Source of the DNA: Robertkochia marina
GTDB taxonomy: Bacteria > Bacteroidota > Bacteroidia > Flavobacteriales > Flavobacteriaceae
Reading direction: 5' to 3'
DNA: 64,000 bases
Assembly (NCBI RefSeq): GCF_004799345.1
Contig: NZ_SSMC01000002.1
Location: 434,001-498,000, forward strand
Shown here one piece after another: positions 37,411 through 47,061 of this stretch (position 1 is its first letter; each line of letters starts with the position of its first letter). Made by a program: the position numbers and the translations under genes. Under the pieces are notes generated by a model. The model saw only the letters and a list, made by a program, of their open reading frames with translations. It was not told where the DNA came from and did not search any database.

Positions 37411-37620
37411 CGCGAGGTATTTGAAATCCAGCTTTCTTGTGGGGGATGATGACGAATTGAAAATTAAAATAACAACGGGCTCCTTCCCCTGGTCAGGGGA
37501 AGGTACTCTTGCTGCAGGCAAGAGGGGAAGGGGTTGTATGTTAAGATAACCTGAATCAACCCGCCCCGTCTCAGGGTTTCACCCTGATCCACCCCTCCCT
37601 GTCCAGGGTGGGGAGCCTCC
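37411..37620. repeat. 220-bp intergenic repeat, copy 1
   Basis: It starts at GTCTTCGCGAGGT and continues through GGGCTCCTTCCCCTGGTCAG, GAAGGGGTTGTATG, CCCGCCCCGTCTCA and GGTTTCACCCTGATCCACC to GGGTGGGGAGCC. Copy 2 is at 48756-48982. In the middle this copy carries hairpin CTCTTGC-TGCAG-GCAAGAG, where copy 2 has a different hairpin. The gene-free stretch 37370-37880 holds this repeat, a CCGTTATG array before it and the GACTC array after it. Confidence 0.75.
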
Positions 37621-37725
37621 ATATTTTTTTACGTTGTTGAAATCCATAAGTGTTTGGGATCTCGTGTTTTAATAGATAATCTCTTCTGACCCGTACCCCG
37701 TACCTCGTAACCCGTCACACGTAAC

Positions 37726-37842
37726 TCCACCACTCCCGACTCTCGACTCTCGACTCCCGACTCCCAAAACCCAACTCCCGACTCTCGACTCTTGACTCTC
37801 GACTCTTGACTCTCGACTCTCGACTCTCGACTCCCTAATAAC
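37726..37842. repeat. Tandem repeat of GACTCTC / GACTCCC units
   Basis: About 14 imperfect units of GACTCTC, GACTCTT and GACTCCC, in steps of 7 to 9 bases. Related short stretches lie at 13735-13772 (inside a cyclase gene) and 12040-12070. Confidence 0.85.
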
Positions 37843-37849
37843 AATTCCG

Positions 37850-37857
37850 TATATTTG
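37850..37857 (+). promoter_or_regulatory. Candidate Bacteroidetes -7 element
   Basis: TATATTTG matches the TAnnTTTG -7 consensus, 23 bases before the ATG at 37881. No TTTG/TTG -33 element is found at the right distance because the GACTC array occupies that position, so the call is tentative. Confidence 0.35.
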
Positions 37858-37880
37858 ATTCCCACTAACATTCAACTACT

Positions 37881-38258
37881 ATGAATAAATATGCAAAGAT
37901 CGTTCTGATCGTGATACTGCTGGGAGGCAGTGTGTACCTGTACAACACAGAATTTTCTAAGGCTTCATCTTCCGAGGTCCTGGATGGCTATAATGAAAGG
38001 GAGGCCGAAGCCAGTTTTGAGGAGGTGAAAGATCAGTTTCCTGAAAAACCCATCAAGGCCGGAAATGCCGGATTGAATCCCGCTCACGGACAACCCGGTC
38101 ACCGTTGTGATATTCCTGTAGGGGCTTCTCTGGATACACCTTTACAAACAAGCAACAGTGGATTGCTGAACGCAGGTTCTACCGCTATGAAGAATCCACC
38201 TCACGGACAGCCCGGTCACCGTTGTGATCTTGCCGTGGGAGCTCCTTTACCGCAATAA
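37881..38258 (+). CDS. Small membrane-anchored protein with two HGQPGHRCD repeats
   Basis: A 125-residue protein with an N-terminal hydrophobic anchor (residues 6-20, KIVLIVILLGGSVYLY), a charged linker, and two copies of a 19-residue motif NPxHGQPGHRCDxxVGAxL (66-84 and 105-123), the second ending the protein. Each motif has two His and one Cys, which could bind a metal or haem or form a disulfide; this is inference. I believe similar motifs occur in other flavobacterial small proteins but know no function. It stands alone, convergent with the leu operon. Confidence 0.8.
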   Translation: MNKYAKIVLIVILLGGSVYLYNTEFSKASSSEVLDGYNEREAEASFEEVKDQFPEKPIKAGNAGLNPAHGQPGHRCDIPVGASLDTPLQTSNSGLLNAGSTAMKNPPHGQPGHRCDLAVGAPLPQ

Positions 38259-38261
38259 CAA

Positions 38262-38294
38262 AAAGGAAAAACCCCGGCCAGAAGCCGGGGTTCA
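38262..38294 (-). terminator. Intrinsic terminator of the leu operon
   Basis: AACCCCGGC and GCCGGGGTT form a 9-bp stem with a 5-base loop. On the reverse strand it is followed by TTTTCCTTTTTG, about 30 bases past the leuB stop. It also lies after the plus-strand gene at 37881. Confidence 0.9.
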
Positions 38295-38324
38295 AACAAA
38301 CACTAAAAATGGATCAAATTCAAC

Positions 38325-39443
38325 TTAAATAATGGTTGATTTGCCGTACTCAATATTTTCCTCGTTCACACAGATATCTTCGCCGTTAATAGCCAGGAGT
38401 TCTGCGATCTGATCTCCCACTTCTGTGGTTCCGAATTTTGATTCGGGCTGGAGGTCAGGAGTAACAATATTCTTCTTTATAGCGATCTCCACTGCGCAAT
38501 CTAAAGCCATAGCTTCATCTTTTAACCCCAAATGCTCCAGCAGCATCACCGCTGATAGAATGGAGGCGATAGGGTTGGCGATGTTTAGTCCTTTTGCTTG
38601 CGGAAATGATCCGTGGATAGGTTCGAACAAGGCATGCTTGTCACCTGTAGATGCGGATGCCAATAAACCAATAGACCCTCCGATAACGCTTCCTTCATCA
38701 GAAATAATATCACCGAACATATTCTCGGTCAGGATCACATCAAATTGTGAAGGGTTCAGGATCATCTGCATTGCCGCATTATCAACAAATAAGAAGTCTA
38801 ACGCCACCTCAGGATAGCTCTCACTAATCTTAGTAACCACCTTTCTCCACAGCCTGGAGGTTTCCAGTACGTTGGCCTTATCGATAAGGGTGAGCTTTTT
38901 TCTGCGGTTTCTCGCCGCTTTAAAAGCCTGGTGGGCTATGCGCTCGATCTCTGCTTCTGAATACTCACAAAGGTCGGAGGCAACAGTACCTTCCTTGTTT
39001 AACTTCTTTTCTCCGAAATAAATACCACCGGTCAATTCTCTGTAGATGGTAAAATCGGTTCCCTTAATGCGTTCCGGACGCAGGGGTGAACGGTCTATGA
39101 GGGAAGGGAAGGCCTTCACCGGACGTATATTAGTATAAAGGCCGAGTTCTTTTCTCAGCTTTAATAATCCTTGTTCCGGACGTACCGGAGCCGAGGGGTC
39201 GTTATCGTATTTCGGATCGCCAATGGCTCCAAAGAGTACGGCGTCACTGTTCTTGCATAATTCCAGGGTGGCTTCAGGCAAGGGGTCGCCTGTCTGGTCT
39301 ATGGCTATGGCCCCAACGGGTGCTTCTTCAAAAGTGAATTGATGATTAAATGTTTCTCCTACCGCTTCCAGGCATTTAATAGCCTGGGCTGTGACTTCGG
39401 GGCCTATCCCGTCTCCGGGTAATACCGCTATCTTAAATTTCAT
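38325..39443 (-). CDS. leuB: 3-isopropylmalate dehydrogenase
   Basis: A 372-residue NAD-dependent enzyme that oxidises and decarboxylates 3-isopropylmalate to 2-oxoisocaproate. Motifs: LPGDGIGPEVTAQ at the N-terminus, the substrate-binding PEQGLLKLRKEL (about residue 92), FTIYRELTGGIYFGEK (about 130), DKANVLETSRLW (about 187), the metal Asp-rich VILTENMFGDIISDEGSVIGGS (about 235, split here across a helix), and HGSFPQAKGLNIANP. It is the last gene of leuACDB. Confidence 0.96.
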   Translation of the reverse strand: MKFKIAVLPGDGIGPEVTAQAIKCLEAVGETFNHQFTFEEAPVGAIAIDQTGDPLPEATLELCKNSDAVLFGAIGDPKYDNDPSAPVRPEQGLLKLRKELGLYTNIRPVKAFPSLIDRSPLRPERIKGTDFTIYRELTGGIYFGEKKLNKEGTVASDLCEYSEAEIERIAHQAFKAARNRRKKLTLIDKANVLETSRLWRKVVTKISESYPEVALDFLFVDNAAMQMILNPSQFDVILTENMFGDIISDEGSVIGGSIGLLASASTGDKHALFEPIHGSFPQAKGLNIANPIASILSAVMLLEHLGLKDEAMALDCAVEIAIKKNIVTPDLQPESKFGTTEVGDQIAELLAINGEDICVNEENIEYGKSTII

Positions 39444-39453
39444 AGAATCTTAA

Positions 39454-40044
39454 TTAAAAGGTCCGTTGCATTTCAAAGGCTTCAATAGCCTGTTTCTTTG
39501 TTAGTAAATAATCAATGTCATCATACCCGTTCATCATGCACATCTTTTTATACGGGTCGATCTCGAAATCTTCCATATAGCTGGTGCCTTCAAGGGCAAT
39601 GTATTGCTCTTCCAGGTTTACCTCTATGGTCGTTTCGGGGTATTTCTGTATTTCCTGTAATAGTTTGTTCAGGAAGGCCTCGCTTATCTGTACGGGTAAC
39701 AGGCCATTGTTCAGGGCATTTCCTTTAAAGATGTCGGCAAAATAACTGGAGACCACTACCTTGAAACCGTAGTCGGCCAAAGCCCAGGCAGCGTGCTCTC
39801 TTGAACTTCCGCAACCGAAGTTATTTCCGGCAACCAGGATCTGTCCTTCAAACCGCGAATCGTTCAGCACAAAGTCTGCGTTCTCACTGCCGTCGCTGCT
39901 GTATCTCCAGTCGCGAAATAAATTCTCACCAAACCCCTGTTTATTGGTTGCTTTCAAAAAGCGGGCAGGAATGATCTGGTCGGTGTCTATGTTTTCTATA
40001 GGTAAGGGGATAGCCCTTGATATGAGTTTTCTGAATTTTTCCAT
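39454..40044 (-). CDS. leuD: 3-isopropylmalate dehydratase small subunit
   Basis: A 196-residue small subunit of isopropylmalate isomerase. Signatures: [12 protein letters not shown] (about residue 19) and the swivel-domain motif [17 protein letters not shown] (about 73). It works with LeuC to isomerise 2- to 3-isopropylmalate. It lies 10 bases before leuB and 11 after leuC. Confidence 0.95.
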   Translation of the reverse strand: MEKFRKLISRAIPLPIENIDTDQIIPARFLKATNKQGFGENLFRDWRYSSDGSENADFVLNDSRFEGQILVAGNNFGCGSSREHAAWALADYGFKVVVSSYFADIFKGNALNNGLLPVQISEAFLNKLLQEIQKYPETTIEVNLEEQYIALEGTSYMEDFEIDPYKKMCMMNGYDDIDYLLTKKQAIEAFEMQRTF

Positions 40045-40055
40045 GATGTTCTCGC

Positions 40056-41465
40056 TTACATTATCGGAGCTGCCTCCTTCAATAATTCTGTTTCTTTGGT
40101 AATATCGACGATCTTGCCGTGAACAGCCGTGGCAACGGCCATTAACGGACTCGCGAGGATGGTTCTGGAACCGGGGCCTTGTCGCCCTTCAAAGTTTCTG
40201 TTGGAAGTAGATACACAATACTCCCCGGCAGGGATCTTATCTTCATTCATTCCTAGACAGGCCGAACACCCACTCTGACGGATCTCAAAACCGGCTTCTT
40301 CAAAAACCTTATCTAATCCTTCAGCTACGATCTGTTTGGCTACTTGTTGTGATCCCGGTACAATCAGGGCATTTACATTGGAGGCCTTTTGTTTTCCTAT
40401 GATGTAGGCCGCTGCTACCCGAAAATCTTCGATTCGCGAATTCGTACAACTCCCAATAAATACGTAGTTAATGGTTTTGCCCAATAGCTGCTCTCCCTTT
40501 TTAAAGCCCATATAGGCCAGGGCCTTTTCAAAGGACGGATTGTCAGTTTCGGGAATACTGTCATGAATACGGATACCCATCCCCGGGTTGGTACCGTAAG
40601 TGACCATCGGGGCAATGCATTCTGCATTAAATGAATATTCCATGTCAAAGGTGGCTCCCTCATCTGTTTTCAAGGATTTCCAGTAGGCTACCTTTTTATC
40701 AAACTCTTCTCCTTTAGGGGCAAACTCTCTGTTCTTTACATATTCGAAAGTGGTCTCATCAGGCGCGATCATACCGCCACGGGCACCCATTTCAATACTC
40801 ATATTACAGACGGTCATACGCCCTTCCATGCTCATATTTTCAAATACCTCCCCGGCATATTCCACAAAATACCCGGTACCGGAATTGGTACCTAATTGAG
40901 CGATGATGTAGAGAATAACGTCTTTTGGAAGAACTCCTTCCTTGAGTTTTCCGTTAACGGTAATTCTCATGGTTTTAGGGCGGCTCAGTAGTAAACACTG
41001 GCTGGCGAAAACCTGGGCTACCTGGCTGGTACCAATACCAAAGGCAATAGTACCAAAAGCACCATGGGTAGAGGTGTGACTGTCGCCGCATACCATGGTC
41101 ATTCCGGGTTGGGTGATTCCCAGTTCAGGAGCCATTACGTGAACAATTCCCTGGTAGGGGTGTCCTAGTCCGTAGAGGGTTACTCCGTGTTTTTTACAGT
41201 TTTCGGTAAGCATGTCTACCTGCTTTCTCGAGAGGGCATCCTTGATAGGTAAATGCTGATCCTGGGTGGGTACATTATGATCGGCCGTGGCCACCACTTG
41301 CTCTTTTCGAAATAGTGGTATGTTGCGTTGTTCCAGTTCTGCAAAGGCTTGCGGACTGGTTACTTCGTGTATAAGATGTTTGTCAATATATAAGATCTCG
41401 GGGCCATTCTCTACGCTTTCAACAACATGGGCATCCCAGACCTTATCAAATAATGTCTTTTTCAT
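40056..41465 (-). CDS. leuC: 3-isopropylmalate dehydratase large subunit
   Basis: A 469-residue aconitase-family subunit carrying the [4Fe-4S] cluster. The cluster cysteines are visible in FIGSCTNSR (about residue 345) and the [11 protein letters not shown] pair (about 407-410). Substrate-side motifs include [12 protein letters not shown] (about 129) and [15 protein letters not shown] (about 425). It starts 8 bases after leuA ends. Confidence 0.96.
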   Translation of the reverse strand: MKKTLFDKVWDAHVVESVENGPEILYIDKHLIHEVTSPQAFAELEQRNIPLFRKEQVVATADHNVPTQDQHLPIKDALSRKQVDMLTENCKKHGVTLYGLGHPYQGIVHVMAPELGITQPGMTMVCGDSHTSTHGAFGTIAFGIGTSQVAQVFASQCLLLSRPKTMRITVNGKLKEGVLPKDVILYIIAQLGTNSGTGYFVEYAGEVFENMSMEGRMTVCNMSIEMGARGGMIAPDETTFEYVKNREFAPKGEEFDKKVAYWKSLKTDEGATFDMEYSFNAECIAPMVTYGTNPGMGIRIHDSIPETDNPSFEKALAYMGFKKGEQLLGKTINYVFIGSCTNSRIEDFRVAAAYIIGKQKASNVNALIVPGSQQVAKQIVAEGLDKVFEEAGFEIRQSGCSACLGMNEDKIPAGEYCVSTSNRNFEGRQGPGSRTILASPLMAVATAVHGKIVDITKETELLKEAAPIM

Positions 41466-41473
41466 AGGCGTGT

Positions 41474-42646
41474 TCAGGCACTGGCCTGTACTTGTATATT
41501 ACTTTGTTCTACGATCATGTGAATGTCTTCATTATTCACTTCCTTCTTCTTATCTGCTACCTGCAGAAACTTTTGATATACCGCATCCAATTGCAGTTTG
41601 GTGAGCTCATACCCAACCAATTTAGCCCGGTAAGCCAGGGCAGCCCGTCCGCTTCTGGCGGTCAGGATAATGGAAGAGGTATTTACACCAACTGCTTCCG
41701 GATCAATGATCTCGTACGTCTCACGGTTCTTGATCACCCCGTCCTGGTGTATTCCTGAGCTGTGGGCAAAGGCATTACTACCTACGATGGCCTTGTTAGG
41801 CTGAACCGGCATACCCATACTTTCAGATACCAATTGGCTGGTATCGTATAAGAGTTTGGTGTTGATGTCCGTCTGAAGATTCAGGTAAGGATGCTGATTC
41901 ATGATCATAACAACTTCTTCGAGAGAAGTATTACCGGCACGCTCACCAATACCGTTAATGGTACATTCTATCTGGCGGGCGCCATTCATAACTCCTGCAA
42001 TGGAATTAGCCGTAGCCATTCCCAGGTCGTTATGACAGTGACAGCTCAATATTGCCTTATGAATACCGGTAACATTTTCCTTCAGGTATTTCATCTTGTT
42101 CCCGTATTCTTCCGGGAGACAGTATCCTGTAGTATCCGGAATATTAAGCACGGTGGCTCCGGCTTTTATCACCGCCTCGCACACACGGGCCAGGAATTCG
42201 TTGTCGGTTCTTCCGGCATCTTCGGCATAGAACTCAACATCTTCCACAAAGCTCTTGGCATAGGTCACAGCCGCAACGGCTCTTTCTATGATCTCTTCTT
42301 TGGTGGCGTTAAACTTGTATTTGATATGAGACTCGGAAGTTCCGATCCCGGTATGTATTCTTGGGTGTTTGGCGGATTTCAGTGCTTCTGCAGCAACCTC
42401 TATATCTTTCTTCACGGCACGGGTCAAACCACATACGGTAGCATTCTTGACCACTTTTCCGATCTCCTGAACAGAGCGGAAATCTCCGGGACTGGAAATA
42501 GGGAATCCCGCCTCGATAACATCGACACCTAATTCATCTAATCTGCCGGCAATCAAAACTTTTTGTTCGGTATCCAGCTTACAGCCAGGAACTTGTTCGC
42601 CGTCGCGAAGGGTAGTGTCGAAGATTTGGACTTTTTCGCTATTCAT
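41474..42646 (-). CDS. leuA: 2-isopropylmalate synthase (short form)
   Basis: A 390-residue DRE-TIM metallolyase that condenses acetyl-CoA with 2-oxoisovalerate. The catalytic TIM-barrel motifs [10 protein letters not shown] (about residue 12) and [15 protein letters not shown] (about 200) are intact, as is [14 protein letters not shown]. It ends at about the linker domain and lacks the roughly 130-residue C-terminal LeuA regulatory domain that mediates leucine feedback in the long form, so feedback control must act elsewhere or be absent. It is the first gene of leuACDB. I found no Leu-rich leader peptide or terminator in the 150 bases upstream. Confidence 0.92.
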   Translation of the reverse strand: MNSEKVQIFDTTLRDGEQVPGCKLDTEQKVLIAGRLDELGVDVIEAGFPISSPGDFRSVQEIGKVVKNATVCGLTRAVKKDIEVAAEALKSAKHPRIHTGIGTSESHIKYKFNATKEEIIERAVAAVTYAKSFVEDVEFYAEDAGRTDNEFLARVCEAVIKAGATVLNIPDTTGYCLPEEYGNKMKYLKENVTGIHKAILSCHCHNDLGMATANSIAGVMNGARQIECTINGIGERAGNTSLEEVVMIMNQHPYLNLQTDINTKLLYDTSQLVSESMGMPVQPNKAIVGSNAFAHSSGIHQDGVIKNRETYEIIDPEAVGVNTSSIILTARSGRAALAYRAKLVGYELTKLQLDAVYQKFLQVADKKKEVNNEDIHMIVEQSNIQVQASA

Positions 42647-42800
42647 TTTATAATTTTACTTTAATTTCAATCCTTACATTCGAAGTTACCTGCTTTTAGA
42701 TGTACCGGTATACGGTAATTGGGCAACTTTACAATGTTTAAACGGAGTTAATGCTTTCGAAACCCTTGTAAAACAAGAGTTTGCGCTAAAAAATATTACA

Positions 42801-44345
42801 ATGACAAGTGCCTCGAATGATAGTTTATATATCCTCGTAAAGTCTCTTTCAAAGTCAGAAAAGAGGCAATTCAAGCTCTACGTGAATCGTCTGGGGGTAA
42901 ATGCTGATGCCAAATTTTTAGCCTTATTCAATTTGTTGGATAAGATGTCGGTCTATAATGAGAAGGATATTCTTTCCAGCGGGATCGTAAAGAAGCAGCA
43001 ATTATCAAACCTGAAAGCCCACCTCTATAAGCAGATCCTGATAAGTCTTCGGTTAAACCCGGTAAATCAGAATATCCGTATACAGATCAGGGAGCAGCTG
43101 GATTTTGCCACCATACTCTATCAAAAAGGGTTGTATAAGCAGAGTCTTAAGATCCTTGATAAGGCCAAATCTATGGCCATTGCTAACCAGGAAAAGGTGA
43201 TCGCCTATGAGATCGTAGAGCTGGAAAAGGTGATAGAGACTCAATACATAACGCGCAGTATCAGTGGGCGGGCTGATGAATTGGCGGTACAGGCCAAAGA
43301 GTTGAGTCAGCAGAATGTCTTGACCAGTAAGCTGTCTAACCTGTCCCTGCAGCTGTACGGTATTATGCTGAAATTCGGTTATGTAAAGAATGACGAAGAG
43401 TTTCAGTTGGTAAGTGATTACTTTAATGCCCACCTGCCGGAATTTGACCGGTCTAAACTTGGGTTCCGGGAAAAACTTTGGTATTACAAGGCCTGGCTGT
43501 GGTATAGTTTTCTTACCCAGGACTTTTTGTCTTGTTTTAAATACGCTAAAAAATGGGTGGATCTCTTTTATGAGAATGAAAGTATGATATACCTGAACCC
43601 GGTTTTCTTCCTTAAGGGGAACAACTACCTTTTAGAGACCATGTATTATGTGAAATCCCGCACAGGATTCAAGGATAGCCTGGAGCGATTGGAGAAAACA
43701 ATTGCAGATAAGAGGTTTCCAAGTAATGACAACCTATCGGTACTGGCCTTCATGTATGTGAACAGCAATAAGCTGAACCTGCATTTCCTGGAGGGTAGTT
43801 TCGAGGAAGGACTCAAGTTGGAGAAACCCATTCTTTCCGGGTTGAAAAACCATGGTAACAAGATAGACGAACACCACGTGATGGTTTTTTATTATAAACT
43901 GGCATGTATGTATTTCGGGGCGGGAGATAATAAGAGCTGTATCACCTACCTGAAAAAGATCATTGAGAATAAGAACCTCACCATGAGGGAAGACCTGATG
44001 TGCTTTGCCCGGGTATTGAACCTGGTGGCTCACTACGATGCCGGGTTGGATTATCACCTGGAGGTGCAGCTAAAAAGTACTTATAAGTTCCTGTTGAAAA
44101 TGAACGACCTGCATGAGGTACAAAAGGAAATGATCAAGTTCCTTAGAAACCTGGGGGATATCTTCCCTCATGAATTAAAGGATGAGTTCAAAAAACTTCA
44201 CACCCGTTTAAAAGAGTACGAAGATCACCCCTACGAAAGGCGCGCCTTCCTTTACCTGGACATTATTTCCTGGCTGGAAAGCAAGATCGAAAACCGACCT
44301 GTTGGAGAGATTATCAGGGAAAAAGCAGCAGTGCTGATCCGATAA
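42801..44345 (+). CDS. Conserved helical-repeat protein of unknown function
   Basis: A 514-residue soluble protein, all helical, with TPR-like helix pairs (for example ILYQKGLYKQSLKILDKAKSMA near residue 110 and YKLACMYFGAGDNKSCITYLKKII near 365). The N-terminus LVKSLSKSEKRQFKLYVNRLG is distinctive. There is no signal peptide and no catalytic motif. It is a protein-interaction scaffold by appearance; its role is unknown. It ends one base before the EamA gene, so the two are coexpressed, and it is divergent from leuA. Confidence 0.75.
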   Translation: MTSASNDSLYILVKSLSKSEKRQFKLYVNRLGVNADAKFLALFNLLDKMSVYNEKDILSSGIVKKQQLSNLKAHLYKQILISLRLNPVNQNIRIQIREQLDFATILYQKGLYKQSLKILDKAKSMAIANQEKVIAYEIVELEKVIETQYITRSISGRADELAVQAKELSQQNVLTSKLSNLSLQLYGIMLKFGYVKNDEEFQLVSDYFNAHLPEFDRSKLGFREKLWYYKAWLWYSFLTQDFLSCFKYAKKWVDLFYENESMIYLNPVFFLKGNNYLLETMYYVKSRTGFKDSLERLEKTIADKRFPSNDNLSVLAFMYVNSNKLNLHFLEGSFEEGLKLEKPILSGLKNHGNKIDEHHVMVFYYKLACMYFGAGDNKSCITYLKKIIENKNLTMREDLMCFARVLNLVAHYDAGLDYHLEVQLKSTYKFLLKMNDLHEVQKEMIKFLRNLGDIFPHELKDEFKKLHTRLKEYEDHPYERRAFLYLDIISWLESKIENRPVGEIIREKAAVLIR

Positions 44346-44346
44346 T

Positions 44347-45225
44347 ATGGGAGACTCAAAACAGCACGGGCTTTGGCCCTACCTACAACTTAACTTTGCC
44401 GTACTCTGTATCAGCAGCAGTGGTGTTCTGGGCAGGTATATTCCGCTGGCTCCCGAACTTACCATCTGGTATCGTGCCTTGTTGGCCATGCTGGTTATTG
44501 GTGGATTCTCCTGGTTGAAGGGATTTCGATTCAGGATCGACTCCAAGAGAGATCGATATATCATTGCCCTGGGCGGTTTATTTTTCGGTATTCACTGGGT
44601 CACCTACTTCTATGCCTTGCAATTGTCATCGGTAGCTATAGGAATGTTGTCTATTTACACCTATCCGGTAATGACCAGTCTGCTGGAACCTTTAATCCTA
44701 AAAACTCCTTTAAAGCGAGTCCATGTTTTTTTGGGGGTGATGGTATTGGGAGGTATCTACCTACTTGTCCCGGAATTTGACCTGGAAAACCAATATTTTA
44801 TAGCCATCCTGTTTGGATTGTGTTCGGCTTTCTTCTATGCCTTGCGTAATATCATTCTAAAACCCCAGGTAAAGAAATACAACGGTTCCGTGCTGATGAC
44901 CTGGCAACTGGTGGTGATGTCGGTAGTCTTACTTCCTGTGGCCGGACAGGCTTCTGTGACTACCTTTTCAGATAACTTCATGCCTTTGCTGGCCCTGGCG
45001 GTGATCACCACTTCGGTAGGGCATACCCTGTTGTTGATGACTTTCCGGTTCTTCTCGGTAACGGCAGCCAGTATCATGAGCAGTGTGCAACCGGTTTACG
45101 GAATCCTTTTGGGCTTTTTGTTTCTGGGGGAAGTACCGGGAATCAATACGGTTCTGGGCGGCCTGGTGATCATCAGTGCGGTGGTTTTAGAGAGTGTTGC
45201 GAGTTTTCGGAGGACCGAGCGTTAA
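44347..45225 (+). CDS. EamA/DMT-family transporter
   Basis: A 292-residue membrane protein with ten helices and two EamA repeats (about residues 10-140 and 152-285), the drug/metabolite transporter layout used by amino acid and metabolite exporters. Repeat signatures: SSSGVLGRYIPLAPELTIWYRALLA and, in the second half, TAASIMSSVQPVYGILLGFLFLGE. Its last four codons (R-T-E-R) and stop codon lie inside the AGCG-frame repeat copy C, so the end of the protein is repeat-derived. Confidence 0.88.
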   Translation: MGDSKQHGLWPYLQLNFAVLCISSSGVLGRYIPLAPELTIWYRALLAMLVIGGFSWLKGFRFRIDSKRDRYIIALGGLFFGIHWVTYFYALQLSSVAIGMLSIYTYPVMTSLLEPLILKTPLKRVHVFLGVMVLGGIYLLVPEFDLENQYFIAILFGLCSAFFYALRNIILKPQVKKYNGSVLMTWQLVVMSVVLLPVAGQASVTTFSDNFMPLLALAVITTSVGHTLLLMTFRFFSVTAASIMSSVQPVYGILLGFLFLGEVPGINTVLGGLVIISAVVLESVASFRRTER

Positions 45226-45280
45226 AAAATGGTTCAGTGAACCATTTTAGCGAAGGGGCCAGCTGGCGGGATGGCAAAAG
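45211..45280. repeat. AGCG-frame hairpin repeat, copy C
   Basis: AGGACCGAGCGTT, hairpin AAAATGGTTCA-G-TGAACCATTTT (perfect 11-bp stem), then TAGCGAAGGGGCCAGCTGGCGGGATGGC. It shares its frame with copies A (7902) and B (8061). It overlaps the 3' end of the EamA gene. A tail fragment (GAGGCCAGCCAGCTCGATGGC) is at 45484. Confidence 0.85.
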
Positions 45281-45284
45281 TAGG

Positions 45285-45418
45285 TAAGCGGGTAGGCAGG
45301 TAGATAGGTAAATAGGCGAATAAGTTAATAGGCAAATAAGCAAATGGGTAAATAAGCAAATGGGCTAATAGGCGAATGGGTTAAAGTTACCAGGTTACTG
45401 GGGGACTAGGTTACTAAG
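45285..45418. repeat. Tandem repeat of AAATAGGC / AAATGGGT units
   Basis: About 14 imperfect 7-9-base units such as TAAATAGGCGAATAAG. The same kind of array is at 48670 and 63466. It is part of the gene-free stretch 45226-45716, which also holds the repeats at 45484 and 45604. Confidence 0.85.
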
Positions 45419-45603
45419 CAATTAGTTCTGTAAAAAAAAATAACTCTTCAATTTTGCAATCTGGTAAAAGGGCGAAGAAGAGATGAGGCCAGCCAGCTCG
45501 ATGGCTGAGCGGATGTGGTGACCTGTCTGCCATGGCGCGCCAGGCAGATCTCCTTAATTTACCTCAATGCCTTCCATTACTGGGATCAATTTTGAAAACC
45601 TAA

Positions 45604-45712
45604 TTACCCTCCCCTTTTTAAGGGGAGGTGGTTTTGTAGAGCAAAACCGGAGGGGTCTGTGGCGATCTCCTCATTGAGGGTACGAAAGTACGTAGGTACG
45701 AAGGGATCCCTT
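45604..45712. repeat. CCCCTCC/GGGGTGG-frame repeat followed by a GTAC array
   Basis: TTACCCTCCCCTTTTTAAGG with GGGGAGG, hairpin GGTTTTG-TAGAG-CAAAACC, then GGAGGGGTCTGTGGCGATCTCC, then GGGTACGAAAGTACGTAGGTAC. The hairpin differs from those in the same frame at 8041 and 13548. Confidence 0.7.
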
Positions 45713-45716
45713 ACAT

Positions 45717-46274
45717 TTAATACTCCTCCTTCAACAAGTCCTTCAAATCCTCCACATTCTTGTTGTCTGATAATTTACTGATCAACTCCGGATCAAAATC
45801 TCCTTTAAAATAGAGTAGCAGGTTTTTGTTTTCTCCCTGATCAAACCAAATGAGTTCTTTGATGCGACTTCCTTTTTCCTTGATGGAGAATAAGCTGAGG
45901 GAGTTATCCATTTCAGTTCTTCGGTATACATCGGTATAGCCCGTGGAGGTAATGCGGTTGATCTCCATAGCAACATCCCTGGCCTCCGGTCCGCTTCCTG
46001 ATGGCAGGGTCATAAATCGCACATCGTCTACCTGCCGCATAAGATTATTCATCTCCGGAGAGCTTCCGGCCAGGATATCCAAAAAGAAATCAGGTACCTG
46101 TACAGCGGTTACCCCGGGGTCGGTCTTGTGGTTGTTGTAAAAGCTGTTGATGCTCGGACTGCAACCGGTGAGTAGGAGGGTGAGTATGAGCGAGAAGGAG
46201 AGGGTACGAGGGTACGGAGGTACGGACCTGCCTGTCCGGCAGGCAGGGGTACGAAGGGGAAATAGAGTTTTCAT
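45717..46274 (-). CDS. DUF4252 lipoprotein with repeat-derived signal peptide
   Basis: 185 residues from the ATG at 46274 (MKTLFPL); an ATG at 46316 would add 14. The mature part matches the DUF4252 type: SFYNNHKTDPGVTAVQVPDFFLDI, a central MTLPSGSG..., and a C-terminal acidic LKDLLKEEY. The family is of unknown function and common in Bacteroidetes, often beside anti-sigma systems. The lipobox is LLTGC. The n-region between MKTLF and the hydrophobic core is encoded by an intergenic-type GTAC repeat plus a CCTGCC/GGCAGG hairpin, giving the odd sequence RTPACRTGRSVPPYPRT. Confidence 0.82.
   Translation of the reverse strand: MKTLFPLRTPACRTGRSVPPYPRTLSFSLILTLLLTGCSPSINSFYNNHKTDPGVTAVQVPDFFLDILAGSSPEMNNLMRQVDDVRFMTLPSGSGPEARDVAMEINRITSTGYTDVYRRTEMDNSLSLFSIKEKGSRIKELIWFDQGENKNLLLYFKGDFDPELISKLSDNKNVEDLKDLLKEEY
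46201..46260. repeat. GTAC repeat and hairpin inside the DUF4252 signal peptide region
   Basis: AGGGTACGAGGGTACGGAGG, TACGG, hairpin CCTGCC...GGCAGG (46227-46247), then GGGGTACGAAGGGG. The units are the same as in the non-coding arrays at 47030, 55627 and 61218. Confidence 0.85.
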
Positions 46275-47061
46275 TTTTTCAGATCGTTTAGTTTTTAAAT
46301 TCCTGGTCAGCCACATAATTCGCGAAGTGCTCAGAATGAGTGAATTGGAGTTATTAATAAAATTAGGGAATTTTTAATTGTGAGGTGGGGAGGGGGTAAG
46401 CAGATGTTGGGCGCTCTCCCGATTTATAGTTCTTTCAGGCTTTATTCAGGGAACCGGCAGATCGCTTCGTTTGCCTTAAAGGCCGCCTACCACTGACGGA
46501 TTTTATTTTGACTTTTCATGAATGATTATCCCTTACTTTTTTGCATTGCCCAAAAAAGTAACAAAAAAGTCTAGTCCTGGTTCTTCGGCCATCCGCTAGC
46601 GATTTGTTGCCTAAGCCAGCTGAACTCACCACGCTTTCAGCGTGGCTCAGACAGCACCTGGCTTTTCACGGCAACTTCATCAAGCGGATCCTGGCCTGCC
46701 AGAACCTGAGGACAGCTTTTAATTCTTCGATAGAATAACACTTAGTTAATCTAATTTGGGATGTTGGTTTGGAGGGAATGAATATTTGCAGCAATAGTCT
46801 GTAAACCAAGCGGAAGTGCGGAGCATGCAGCGCAGGGTTAGCAGCGGTTCTGCGCAGCAGGAATTGCCTCAAATATTCTTGATTTTTTGGTTCGTTTTGC
46901 ATCAAGGCAAAATGAACAAAAGCCCATGCATGAAAAGCTTTTTCATCGGAATAATTCATCGTCATTTCCCTACACAAGAAATCAAAACTTCAGCGGCCCC
47001 GCGAAGACGCTCATTTATAATTGAAAATTCTTCGTACCTCCGTACCCTCGTACCTTCGTAA
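46275..47061. other. 787-base gene-free stretch with flavobacterial-type hairpin elements
   Basis: It contains TTACTTTTTTG pairing with CAAAAAAGTAA (46533-46561, perfect 11 bp), CCACGC-TTT/C-GCGTGG (46630-46646) and a GTAC array (47030-47061). A 103-codon reverse frame at 46666-46977 has no recognisable features and is not called as a gene. The block 46500-46680 looks like a dispersed repeat by its structure, but no second copy is in the window. Confidence 0.45.

Noticed and set aside
41891-42532. A 213-codon plus-strand frame
   Set aside because: Antisense to leuA; no motif or independent support.
46666-46977. A 103-codon reverse-strand frame
   Set aside because: It lies in a repeat-like stretch, resembles no family, has an odd composition and no neighbouring signals. 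I treat it as chance, though a decayed gene is possible.
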